Assembly (NCBI GenBank): GCA_027924585.1
Contig: BSBM01000191.1
Span: 1,302,001 to 1,366,000, forward strand
Direction: 5' to 3'
DNA from: Larix kaempferi
Taxonomy: Eukaryota > Streptophyta > Pinopsida > Pinales > Pinaceae
DNA: 64,000 bases
Of this stretch, positions 23,702 through 34,099 are shown piece after piece; the first letter of the stretch is position 1, and every line of letters starts with the position of its first letter. The notes under the pieces are model-generated. The model was given only the letters and a program-made list of their open reading frames with translations, made no database searches and was not told the DNA's origin. Both the position numbers and the translations under genes were made by a program.

Positions 23702-24103
23702 GGTTTCAAGCTTGGCACAAATGGTCATAAAGACCTGTTTGATTGGGTCACTATACAACTTACACAACTTAATGATCAATGTGATGTTGTACAACTTTTG
23801 AAACCGACATCCCTTTCTCTACAGGTATTACATATTGTAGCTGTCCATATTTTCCCGTAATCATTGTCTTTGGAATATTTCATTGAAAATGATATGTATA
23901 TTAGGACAATTCATACTAGTGATGGTATTATCTATAATTGTTAAATTAGAACACATACTATTTTTTTTTCATACTAGTTTCCTAGCTATTTTTCTTTTAT
24001 GATGGTAACCAACAAGATCCTTGGTGTTGAACTTAATGGCATATTGGACCCCCATCTACTAGACCTAGATGAAAACATGCAGTCCGATCCCAAGTTAATG
24101 TGA
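23702..24103 (+). pseudogene. Possible captured exon pair, unknown protein
   Basis: Segment 23702-23824 is open (FKLGTNGHKDLFDWVTIQL, then NDQCDVVQLLKP) and ends at a CAG|GT donor. A second open segment, about 23995-24103, reads VTNKILGVELNGILDPHLLD and ends in TGA. The amino-acid usage looks coding rather than intronic, and the pair would fit two exons of a gene fragment. I do not recognise the family. It lies between the second gene and the right terminal repeats. Confidence 0.3.
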
Positions 24104-24109
24104 CATCGT

Positions 24110-24840
24110 ATGGGTTTATGTTAGAGTATTGCATTTATTTAAAGAGTTTGAGGGATTCCCTACCAAAAACATGCATCATATATTCTATAATCATGGATGT
24201 CCCGGAGATGTCATTTCATGAATTCATTCTATCGCAAAGCATGTGCCTTGTTTATGTTTCAACATTTTTCATACACATCTACAATGGCACACTCCACAAG
24301 GACATCAATCTGAAATCTACTTCTAATTGTTTCTCCATGGGTCTCCAGACCTTGTTCTAAATATGCAATGCTGTCACAAGTAAGGAGGAAACTAGAAAAC
24401 ATATTTAAGTATAAATTCACACCAACAACTTGCAAATTTTGAAAAAACTTGAGAGACTCCAAATCATGCCCATTTTGTGCATATCATGTAATCATAACTG
24501 TACATGATATTGTATTTAATATATGTATTTTGTCAAATATGATGCATGCCTTATCTACACTGCCATATTTTGTATACATGACTACAACGACAATCCCTAT
24601 AAAAAAAATATATTGGAATCCACCTCTAACTATTTCTTCATGGATCACCATACCCTATTGTAGAGTTATCAAGCTAGCACATGCAAGTAGCTCATTATCT
24701 ATGAAATAAATTAGCATGCTACACATAGTGGTATTTGTATGGTTTTCTTTGGCTTAAATTTTCCAAACTAGAATATCTTGAATTACTCGGTGATAGTAAA
24801 AGACATTTTGGGCATCGAATATATCTGTATTTTTTTTTTA
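24110..24840. other. No gene recognised
   Basis: AT-rich sequence before the right subterminal repeats; short open frames only. Confidence 0.4.
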
Positions 24841-24857
24841 AATTTTCCATATTCATT

Positions 24858-25400
24858 GGATATCCGACCTCCCCTTCCAAAGAATCTGATGACCTTGCCA
24901 TACCACCGACGACAAACGGCGTCAGATATCATACATCCTATAATGTAATCTAGTTCGGATGTTCGACGCCCCCTTCAAAAGAATCTGGACGCCCCCTTCA
25001 ATAGAATCTGACGATCTCACATACCATCGACGCCAAACGTCGTCGGATTTTGTAGGTATATGGGTTGGATATTAGACCACATTTAAAGTAATGGGTTTCG
25101 GATAGCTGACGGTTATGTTGTCAGATATCCGGCCACCTGTAAAGTAATTGGAAACAGATATTCGACGGTCCTGTTGTCGGATATCCGACCACCTTTAAAG
25201 TAATGGGTTTCAGATATTCGACGTGTATATTAAAATATTTGTGGTTGTATATTCGACATAGTCATGTCAGATATCCGACGAGACCATATTGCTGTCGGAT
25301 ATCCGTCGAAGGGAAACCAATGTTTATAAAAGGAGAGGCTTGTCGGATGGTCGATAGCGTGATGTCGACAATCAGACATATATGCCGTCGTATTTTGGGT
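24858..25400. promoter_or_regulatory. Right subterminal repeats, GTCGGATATCCGAC family
   Basis: At least a dozen exact or near copies of (G/C)TCGGATATCCGAC or its half CAGATATTCGACG, in both half-site orientations. Inside this, a longer unit CC(A)CCTTTAAAGTAATGGGTTTC with a flanking motif repeats about three times (25075-25225). CpG-rich relative to surroundings. Inferred binding sites for the TnpA-like protein, as in En/Spm. Confidence 0.75.
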
Positions 25401-25415
25401 TTAAAAATGCTAGTG
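25383..25415 (-). repeat. CACTA right terminal inverted repeat
   Basis: Ends ...ATGCTAGTG. Its reverse complement starts CACTAGCA and shares the CCCAAAAT...CGACG block with the left end. Confidence 0.9.
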
Positions 25416-25418
25416 TGA
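25416..25418. repeat. Target-site duplication TGA, right copy (CACTA element)
   Basis: Matches 1171-1173. Confidence 0.93.
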
Positions 25419-26561
25419 GGAACTCTATTACGGAGGTATGCAACACAGTTGATAGCTTCTTCGCAAATTCTAGGAGCCAAATCTTTAGACTCAATAATGC
25501 AATTTTTCGATTTCTTTCAAGTTTCTGTTCTTTCTCTCTGCTACATGATTTTGCTATGGTGTGTAAGGAACAGTGTGTTGCATATCAATACCCTCATCTT
25601 CACAAAATAACTGAAAATCATTCTTCACATACTCTCCTCCATTTTCAGTACGAAGGACCTTGATCTTCTTCTTAGTGAACTTTTATACAGAATATTTAAA
25701 AAAATTTAAGTATTCAAAGACTTCTAAATTCAACTTTAGAAAATATACCCAACTGAATCTTGAATAATCATCTATGAATGTTAAGATGTATCTTGCAATA
25801 TTCAAATATAGGTGAGGAAGAGATCCTGATATGTCATTGTGAATCAAATCGAGAGGAGATGAGGCTCTCTTTTCCTTTCCTTTCTCAAACTTGTGCTCTG
25901 GATGCTTACCAATCAAGCAACCTTTACAGGTGCCTTTAGAAAATATGTTAATTGGAAGCCCTTCAATATTTTTTTGATTGTGCAGTTCTTGCAAATATTT
26001 GTAGTTGAGGTGCCCAAACCTCTCATGCCAAAGTTTGCTCACTTCATTTGCATGAGTAATAAGTGCATTTTGTTTTGAGTAAAGCAAGAAATGAGAGAAT
26101 TCATAGAGTTTAGAATGGTGATCTGCAATGCCTTGTGCAATTATCTTCCGAGAGGAGATTTCTTGGATTTCAACCGCATTAGGAGTAAAAATTACTTTCT
26201 TGGGAACTCCTGTATGGGTCATTTGATAAACAGAAAGGAGGTTAGCTGCCAGGGTAGGCACATAGAGCACATCGTTGAAGTATCCATGTTCCATATTGAT
26301 CCTTCCAATCCCTTCCAAGGAAACTTCATAATCATATCCCATTAGGATAGAAGGCCCAACAGTGGGTTCAAATTTAGAGAATATATCCTTGGAAGAAGAC
26401 ATGTGTTTGGATGCTACAGAATCTATGATGAAGGAGGTTGCATTCGAAGTGCTAGCCATGAGTGCACGAAACCTCTCTTTGTCCTCTAATATAGGATCAT
26501 ATTCTTTTCTTCTAGCATCTGCAGGTACTGGAATATTGTGTTTCTCTAGAAGGTGGGCCAT
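25416..26561 (-). pseudogene. Copia A protease and integrase (middle fragment)
   Basis: Minus-strand copia pol. The frame 26561-25683 holds an aspartic-protease-like segment in which the expected DSGAS is IIDSVASKHM (Gly to Val). The GAG-pre-integrase zinc region follows (LWHERFGHLNYKYL, CKGCLIGKHPEHKFEKGKEK). The integrase core starts at PLDLIHNDISG (first catalytic Asp present) and FIDDYSRFSWVYFLK. A frame break follows near 25683; the remaining core continues to 25416 (AINCVAYLRNRVPH). There the reading frame is cut by the CACTA element and continues at 1173. It would have processed the polyprotein and inserted cDNA. Dead because of the frame breaks and the altered protease motif. Confidence 0.9.
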
Positions 26562-27164
26562 GAATCCATGATATCAATGGTCTTCTTCATGCAAGCACTT
26601 TCTGGATGAAAACCTCTGTTACAATATGGACATTTGGTCTTCTCTTTCTGGTTTTTCTTGCCTCTCTTTGGATTTGAGGTTCCCTTTGACTGTTTGGGAG
26701 TCTCCCTTAACTTCTTCTCATAAGGTTTATTTTCCGTTACCATTCTCATTCTTTCCTTCTATTGTAGCAAGAGCTATATCCCTCTTTGGTTTTATTACTC
26801 CCATTTAAATCAATTTGTCCTGCTCCTTTGTGAGAGAGAGGATGAATGCATCTAGAGTGGGAATTTTCCAGTTTGGAATGGAAATATTTTCTATTTGGAA
26901 GGTGGATACAAACATAGAATAGTCTGATCCCAATTTTGAAAGAATAACAAGAATCAGCTGCTTGTCTTCTTTCTCAATTCCACATAGTTTTAGCTGCACA
27001 ACCAAGTTCTTGAATCTTGTGAAGAAATCTGTGATGGATTCAAAACTGTTGGGGCTCAATGAGATCAATTCATTTTCCAATTGGTGTCCTCTCAAATCAT
27101 CCTGTTTCCAAAATAAGGATTTTAGCTTTGTCCAAAACTCCTTGGGATTTTTCAGACCAGAGAG
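26546..27164 (-). pseudogene. Copia A gag, C-terminal part
   Basis: The frame below 27164 reads LKNPKEFWTKLKSLFWKQDD, then GHQLENELISL, FKNLVVQLKL and VILSKLGSDYSMFVSTFQ, typical of copia gag (UBN2-type) and close to the Copia D gag. A second frame, 26749-26546, carries a CPYCNRGFHPESAC zinc knuckle (CX2CX4HX4C). The two frames are separated by a frameshift near 26780. At 27164 the gag is interrupted by Copia B; its N-terminus is at 38439-38660. Confidence 0.88.
27160..27164. repeat. Target-site duplication GAGAG, left copy (Copia B)
   Basis: Matches 38439-38443. Removing Copia B and one copy restores the Copia A gag frame. Confidence 0.93.
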
Positions 27165-27751
27165 TGTTGATGTATATGTAACTTTGGAATGTATTTCATC
27201 TATGTGTATTGTACTCCTATAGAGATGTGTTATTCCTCTATAAGGAAGTGTCATCATTTGTATTGACAAATGTCATAAGTTTCGTAACTTGCCGATGGGT
27301 TATTAGACCCCCATGTGTGGGGTCGGCCTTGATTAAATTAACCATGGGTTATTAGGCTAAGCTAGACAAGTCAGCCCCATTAGTTTATTGGGCAAGACGG
27401 GACAAGTATAAATAGAGATCGGGAGATCTCTATTTGGACATCTCATTACTCACTTCTACATCATTCGAAAAGTGGCACACATGTGAGGAGGAGGTTCATC
27501 TGCTAGGAGAAGACTATCTCTTGTACTTGGGTTGTACTTTGGTTGTATTATTGCTCTATCTATCTTTGAGGAAGTTGTGGGGTTTTTCACCTTAGGGTTT
27601 TCTCCATGGAAACTCTGTGTGTCTATTGTCTCTTATGTTTGCCTCTTGTTGTGATTGACATGATTGACATGCTTGATATTATTGATATGCTGTACATGTT
27701 ATTCTCTTAGTAAAGATCCTAGAGTATATTGAATTAATGCTCAACTTTGCA
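27165..27751 (+). repeat. Copia B 5' LTR (587 bp)
   Basis: TGTTGATGTATATGTAAC...TTTGCA. TATA box TATAAATA at 27407-27414. Close to the 3' LTR apart from small substitutions and a few indels. No initiator-Met-type primer site TGGTATCAGAGC follows directly, so the primer-binding site is altered or different. Confidence 0.93.
27407..27433 (+). promoter_or_regulatory. LTR TATA box followed by a 9-bp perfect hairpin
   Basis: TATAAATA at 27407-27414 overlaps the left arm ATAGAGATC (27412-27420), with a 4-nt loop and right arm GATCTCTAT (27425-27433). The 3' LTR keeps the same arms (38106-38114 and 38119-38127) with a changed loop (GGGA to GAGA). The hairpin would lie at or just upstream of the transcript start. 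Confidence 0.7.
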
Positions 27752-27947
27752 GAACTCAAATTCTGAGTGTACCAGGCTGATCAACTCATCAAGGCGCATC
27801 TTTCTATGCTTTCAGAAAGTTGAAATTCACATTTTGAATTTTTAAGGTTTCTCTAACAAACCCTAATCTAGGACCAAATCCAGTTTTCAGCCAATCAAGT
27901 GGTAAGACCTAAATCTTTTCTATTTCCATTTGAAGTACTCTTTAAAG

Positions 27948-29237
27948 ATGTCTCACCACACCAAGATTGAGGATAATCTTGAAGGGGCTGATAACTTCCG
28001 AGCATGGAAGTATAGGATTGGGATAATCTTGGAAGAAAATGAGTTTGACACTTATATAAGTGAAGAGGTCCCTATCCCAGAGGGAGAAGAGGCTAAGTCT
28101 CTTCACAAGAAGAACTTGGTCAAGGAAAAAATGATCATTGTTGATTCTATCAAGGACCATCTCATTCCACATGTATCATCTCTAAAGACACCCAAGGAAA
28201 TGTTTGACTCTTTGACCAAGCTGTTTGAAGGGAAGAACATAAATCAGAAGATGACTCTGCAGAATCAATTGAAAGGGGTAAAGCTTCAGAATGGAGAGAC
28301 CATTCAATCCTATTTCTCCAAGGTCTCTCAGATCAAGGAACAACTTGAAGTTGTGGATGAAATGGTGGAGAATGGTGAAATTGTTATGCCCACTCTGAAT
28401 AACCTACCTAGGTCATGGGATTCCTTTATTCAAGGAATTTGTGCAAGAAGGAAGTTGATCTCCTTCAGTAGACTGTGGGAGGAATATTCACAAGAAGAGG
28501 CTAGGCTTGTAGCTCGAGAAGAAAAGATGGGAAATGAATATCAAGCTTTCCCAGCTCACACCAAAAGAAGAAAGCCTAAGAAGGAGCACTCTCAGCACAA
28601 GAGATCCTCTCATCAAAAGAATAAAAAGGATCTAAGATTCTTCACATGTAATGAGAAGGGTCACTTTGTTGCAGATTGTCCCAAGAACAAAAGGCACAAC
28701 AACAACAACAACTTCAACAAGAAGAAGAAGAATAACAAAAGGAAATATCATGCTCATGCTGCCGAGGATGATGAATCCTCCAGGAAGAAGGCTAGAGAAG
28801 AAAGTGATGACTCATCAAGCGAAGATGAATATGTTCTAATATCTGCTCTCACAAGTACTATCTCTCATTGTTGTAATGATTGGCTTATTAATAGTGGGGC
28901 TTCCAAACACATGACTGGGTTTAAAGAATCTTTTGTAAATCTATATGAACATGAGTCACCCCATAAGGTGAAACTTGGGGATGACTATCAATACCCTATC
29001 AAGGGAAGTGGTGAAGCCTCCTACAACCTAGACTCTGGGAAGTCTTTGAAGATGAAAGATGTTTTGTATGTACCTGGGCTCAAGAAAAAATTACTCTCCA
29101 TATCTGCATTGGATGCAAAAGGCATGCGAGTTGCATTTGTAGATGGCCAAGTCCTAATGTGGCCAAAAGGTAAAACTATAGATGATGCAGTGGTGATTGG
29201 AGAGCAAGAGGGAGGATTGTATAAATTAAAGGGATAA
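27948..29237 (+). pseudogene. Copia B gag-protease region
   Basis: Long open frame; the start chosen is ATG 27948 (MSHHTKIEDNLEGADNFRAWK), the first Met with gag homology. Gag domain (about residues 1-190) includes SLKTPKEMFDSLTKLFEGKN, LPRSWDSFIQGICARRKL and LWEEYSQEEARL. A lysine-rich linker and a zinc-knuckle relic FFTCNEKGHFVADC follow (28638-28679), in which the first Cys is Phe. The protease reads DWLINSGASKHMTG: the catalytic Asp of DSGAS is Asn (AAT, 28890-28892), so it should be inactive. VLYVPGLKKKLLSISAL and the stop TAA at 29235 follow. The open frame is long despite the dead active site, which suggests fairly recent insertion. Confidence 0.92.
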
Positions 29238-29560
29238 CCTGAACATGCCATGGTACATGAATCCATGGAGCTAAGTGAACTTTGGCATAGCATGCTTTCT
29301 CATGTGCACTATAGAGCACTACCAATTGCAAGCAAAGCTGTAGAGGGTCTTCCTTAAATCAAGACAAAGCATGAAGGTGTTTGCAAAGGATGTGCAAAAT
29401 GAAAGAACATAAAGAAAGCATTTACAAGCAGTGAAAGCAAGGCAAAAGGAATCTTGGAAATCATCCACTCTGATGTATGCGATCCGATGTCATCCAGTTC
29501 TCTGAGCGGGTATGCTTACTATGTCTCTTTCATTGATGACTTCTCCAGGAAGACTTGGGT
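29238..29560 (+). pseudogene. Copia B pol, GAG-pre-integrase and start of integrase
   Basis: Continues after the stop at 29235: ELWHSMLSHVHYRAL, a stop at about 29356, CKGCAK, a stop at about 29399, then IHSDVCDPMSSSSLSGYAYY and FIDDFSRKTW. First catalytic Asp present (HSDVCD). Cut at 29560 by the 4.5-kb element and resumed at 34095. Confidence 0.88.
29556..29560. repeat. Target-site duplication TGGGT, left copy
   Basis: Matches 34095-34099; flanks the 4.5-kb TG...CA element. Removal restores the integrase frame through TW to YFLK. Confidence 0.92.
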
Positions 29561-32500
29561 TGTCACCTACCCAAATTTCTAAACATTATTAATTATTTGC
29601 AAAAATACTTTATGTTAAATTAATTACAAGTTTTGTAATTATGATCAGTTTTGATCATGGATGATTGTAATTACTGAATATTATTATTTAAATAAATTCA
29701 TTAGGAGATGAACACTCAGGAGGACCGTTGAATGAGTGTTCACTGACCCACTAGGAGGAATGGAAGTTGTTGGAAGGAATGCGACACATGGCACCAGTTA
29801 CATCACACCACTAACTATTGGTTATGGGACAAATTCCCCTTAAATAGGGCATTATCCCCCAAGTGGAGGGAGTGAGCAAGCAACTCATTTAATGGCCCAG
29901 TAACATTTGAAAAGGCCTAGGAAGCCTATAAAGGAAAATTCAAATTGGGTAGGCAGCCCTTAATCAACATTTCTGCAGAATGTTTTCCTCTTTCAAATCA
30001 GGTGATTTCAAGAGAGATTCGAATAAGGGATATTAGTGGTGATTGAAAACTAAGTTTTTACTTATTATTGAAGAGAAACGGAGTTACAGGAGCAAGTCTT
30101 TTGGACTGCTACCTATTGAAGATTCAGAAGATTACTACAACAAGAAGAAGCCCATATTCCTGAAGCTTCTTCCTCCTGGTGGTTCAGCGAACATGCTCGG
30201 GGGTCCTAAGACAGTATTTGACTATTTTCGGGAGTTTGGTTGGGTGGAACAGTCTTCCTGAGTTGTTTGTTTCCCTACAGGTTTAATCAGGTTCTACAAT
30301 TTCTTCTTATTTAATTTTTGTTATGTTTTAACAGTATTTTTTGTGTTTCTATTTTTGAAAGAAAAATCTAATCCTAGAATTGTTCTAAGTCTGAATGTTT
30401 AATTTTAATGGCGAAGATGAATTGATAAATCAATAACCCCATTTTTCCACATGCTATTTGGCAGCATCGTACTCTAGTAGAGATATGCAAATTAAAATAG
30501 AATAGAAGATAGGCAATTTGTGCCATTGAATTCGATAGCTAGATAATAATCTAGTATGCATCAGTTTCTGTTCTTAAGTTAACTAATTGTAGAGGGTCTG
30601 TATAATATTTAATATATATAATATTCCTCATTATTATAATGATCAGACAATTAAATAATTCTCATGCAATCATCCTACAAGACACATAAATTATGTCCAT
30701 GAAAGGTAGATGAATTACACACTATACATTGTTTTGAGATTACTAACATTGAATAAAATATTCTTGATTATAAGCTGGAAAACAATAGTTTTTCACACAG
30801 ATTTCATATGCATATATTTCACTCACACACAGTTTCACTATAATTATTACACCAACATTTTATGTATAGGAAATTAATTTATAGATAGAATTATAGTTTA
30901 CACAGTCTTCACGAATTTTTGCACTATGCATTCATATTTCTTTCATTTTCTATAGTACTGTTATATTATCTAGAAATTCAATAAAAGATAAGAATTTATC
31001 GAACACAACTATCAACATCATGTATTTATTCTTTCTTTGGATCTGCTAACATTGGTTGCAATTATTGTAACTCTGAGTTTCATATCAAAGGAAAAACCTA
31101 GCTAGATTCATATTGTTCATAACAAAACTCTACACTCTTTTCAAACCTGAGATCGAAACCAAGCTAGTATCTTAAACAAATGATCAGATTATCACTTCAA
31201 CAAAACACGAATTAGGGTTTGACCCTATTCGTCTTCCTTGCAAAATTATTACTGAGTTATCAGTTCAACCTTATACTCTTTTGTTCAAACATCAACAAAT
31301 AAGAATACACATTACCAATCTACAGTTTTAAAACAAACCACAGACTTATATGAAGGGTTCAACACACCTTTCTCATCTTAACGTTGAATTTTATTTACAC
31401 AAAACCCTTATCATCCACAAATTATCCAAACTCTAAGCTAGCTCGATAAACATTGTAGTAACCTTCAGCATGAATACGATTTATAACATCAACTTACAAT
31501 TTCCAAGCTAACAAACTACATAGCTATACAACGTTTTAAAACATACAATGTATTACAAAAGGAGTATAATTCTTACACACAGATTGAGCCCTCGGCTCTC
31601 TATCTTACGGTCACAAACATTTCGAAAAACAAGTCGAATCTCATAAAAACCTCAACATTACCACAGCATAACTTCTAAAAAAAAGACGAAGCTCGAGCAA
31701 CGTTTATAATATGTTTTTAACAAGAAACGAAGTTACACAGGGTTTATCCCAAATTTTCCAATAGGCAGAAGAGCCGAATATTCAAATCAACGAGTTAAAT
31801 ATCCAGTCGACAAACAACAAGTTTTCAAAATACAACACCGAAGTATCACTGTTAACAATCGTGTTTCGAAGACTTCCCAAACCACCTTCAATGATAGAGC
31901 CACGACACAGACGAAGGGCACTATGAGGGTATGGAAGACCCGAAGCTTACCGGTGTAAGAGTGCGAGGTTTTCCTTTCACCATACCCTAGCCAGACGTCC
32001 TGTTTACACCCTGCAATTAACATTAAACTAGAGTTAGACATCTGATACTTTTTATAAACCAATTTTTTTTTAAATGCAAATAGCTTTGCTAAAATGAAAA
32101 GATTACCCCCATACCTTGACGAGGACATTGTCACGAACGACACCAAGGAGCCACTATCCTCGCCTAAACTCTGTATTTTTTCCCTCATTTTCACTCTTGC
32201 TTGTCTCAGAGATATTAAAATATAAAACTATAACCTTCGAACCAGAGAATCTGTCTTTTTAAAACCACTTCACCATCACAGTAAAGAAACCTGCAATGTC
32301 AACTTCAGGAGAAGGTCTTGGGTTCGAAACCCTTGCAAACTTCCTACCCAGACTTCGGTAGTTTGTCGGCCACCCCAGCCGAAACAATAGCATAGTGAAT
32401 CAATTACCAAGTCTTAACCCTTTTTCCACGATAGATTTTAGGGTTTCATCCGACGGTTGAGTTTCATCACCATTGACGGTCTCCACATTGCCAACAAACT

Positions 32501-34094
32501 AAGCTTTGGTACAAACAACGTCCGCATTAAATACCAAACCTACCTTACAGGTTTACAATGCCACCATGGCACACAATGGAGCATACACAACTAATGCGTG
32601 GTGTATTAATCCTACACATCAATGAGCTTGGAGACATCACGTCTACCTGGAACAATGGACATCCAACTCGGCAGAGACACAACACCGAGCCTTTAATACA
32701 GGATCAATACATGATCTCTATTGCAGCTCGAGACCGACGCCATTAAATGAACCAGCAACCTGTCAAGTTTCATTTTAAATGCCTGTCAGCATCCTCAACG
32801 TGACTTCAAAACCCTGCATTAATTCGCCACAGTATTATAAATACTATGCAAATATTTCATTATATTATTGTACATTATTATTATAGTTTCGATATAATAC
32901 AATGTAATAACGAATTACAAACTATTTATATAGTTTAGGGATAATCAAATGTTTGCTCTTTATTACCTTAAGTTTCGATTTGAATATATAATGTCGATAA
33001 TAAACCAAAAATCGACATAGTCACACCACTATGTACATAGGACTTGAATAGACCATAATATGAAATAATAGTTAATCTTTTGTGTAAATGATTATTATTC
33101 AATTGTTATAAATGCCTAGTCTTTGGGAAGGACTATTTTTTATTATTAAGACCTAAATAATTATAGTAGAGAATAGGAATGGTTAACCATAAGTCTTTAA
33201 AGTTAATTTAAAAGTGTTGTATAAAAACTCACATACAATTATGCTATCACATATAGTTTGGTATCTTGGAACAATAAGTTCTCCGGATTCCTACCCACTT
33301 TTGGTACAGTATTATACTAGTACTACTAATTAAATGACGACAACAAAGCAGTTGATACAATGACGACAACAAAGCAGCTAGCACAATGACGACGACAAAG
33401 AAGCTAGCACAATGATGACGACAAAGCAGCTAGCACAATGACGACAATAGAACCAACTAGTATAATGATGACTACAGTGACGATGTTTATTAAATTGATA
33501 CAAGACAAACCTTGGAAAGTTGAAGAGCAAGCACGTGAACCGTACCTGTATGCTTATACATTTGCAACAGCCTCTATTGATTCTATTTTATTTTCATATG
33601 ATGAAATTGAACTCACGCTATTTGGAATTTATGGCAATCATGAAAACTTCTTACCTATTGTCTGCACATAGAACAGGTCCAATGTTTTAGCATTATAGCT
33701 AAGTATGCTTCGGGGCCCCTCATAGGACTCCCTTGGGCAGCAAAGAAGCAAACTGTCAGTATCGTCTCAAAGAAATATTTCCACATTACACTTCTAACCT
33801 GGCATTTCATTATTACATATTTCATACATTGCATTGCTTTAAAAGGTGTCGCATCAAAAATCTAATCTAACCATGCATTTAACTATCTTAATGATAGAGG
33901 TTACGAATATAATTAAGTTGTCACTGACGCATTAGTTTCCTCAGAAATATATTGGTGTTTAGTACAAACAATTGTTAGTTAACATTGTTACATTCAGCAA
34001 TTGTTATCTTCCGCAATGATGAATTATTATAAATTAAGTTAATATTGCCGTTAATAAAAAAAATTAAATTTTTACGAAAATATGGGATGTTACA
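29561..34094. mobile_element. 4.5-kb non-coding TG...CA element (large solo LTR or LARD-like)
   Basis: Starts TGTCACCTACCC, ends GGATGTTACA, and is flanked by perfect TGGGT duplications, the signature of LTR-retrotransposon integration. No gag or pol coding and no pair of internal LTRs was found. A TATA box (TATAAAGG, 29927-29934) lies about 370 bp in, followed by leader-like sequence with a small open frame (30043-30261, no known domain). Most likely a very long solo LTR, plus-oriented if the TATA is real. A large non-autonomous derivative is the alternative. It is inserted in the Copia B integrase. Confidence 0.8.
33333..33450 (+). repeat. 26-bp tandem repeat inside the 4.5-kb element
   Basis: ATGACGACAACAAAGCAGCTAG-type units start at 33334, 33360, 33386, 33412 and 33438, an exact 26-bp period. 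Confidence 0.85.
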
Positions 34095-34099
34095 TGGGT
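34095..34099. repeat. Target-site duplication TGGGT, right copy
   Basis: Matches 29556-29560. Confidence 0.92.

Larger units (their letters stand above)
1174..25415 (+). mobile_element. Complete CACTA (En/Spm-like) DNA transposon, 24.2 kb, with SET-containing second gene
   Basis: The left end starts CACTAGCA and the right end finishes TGCTAGTG. The two inverted ends also share CCCAAAAT followed, after one variable base, by CGACG at the same spacing. Subterminal repeats built on GTCGGATATCCGAC fill about 220 bp on the left and 550 bp on the right. A 3-bp TGA duplication flanks the element. Inside, on the plus strand, are a TNP2-type transposase gene (about 1654-6213) and a second gene (about 17125-21184) coding a SET domain, tandem mini-exons and a TnpA-like segment. 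The middle 11 kb holds satellite-like arrays and a hAT fragment. Both genes contain nonsense codons, so this copy cannot be autonomous now. It sits inside the Copia A integrase region. Confidence 0.93.

Noticed and set aside
25323-25340. TATAAAAGG near the right CACTA end as an outward promoter
   Set aside because: A TATA-like match alone in AT-rich DNA is weak; no downstream gene in that orientation other than antisense Copia A.
31787-32194. 135-residue minus-strand open frame inside the 4.5-kb element
   Set aside because: No recognisable domain, and the element shows no other coding signal; chance open frame is likelier.
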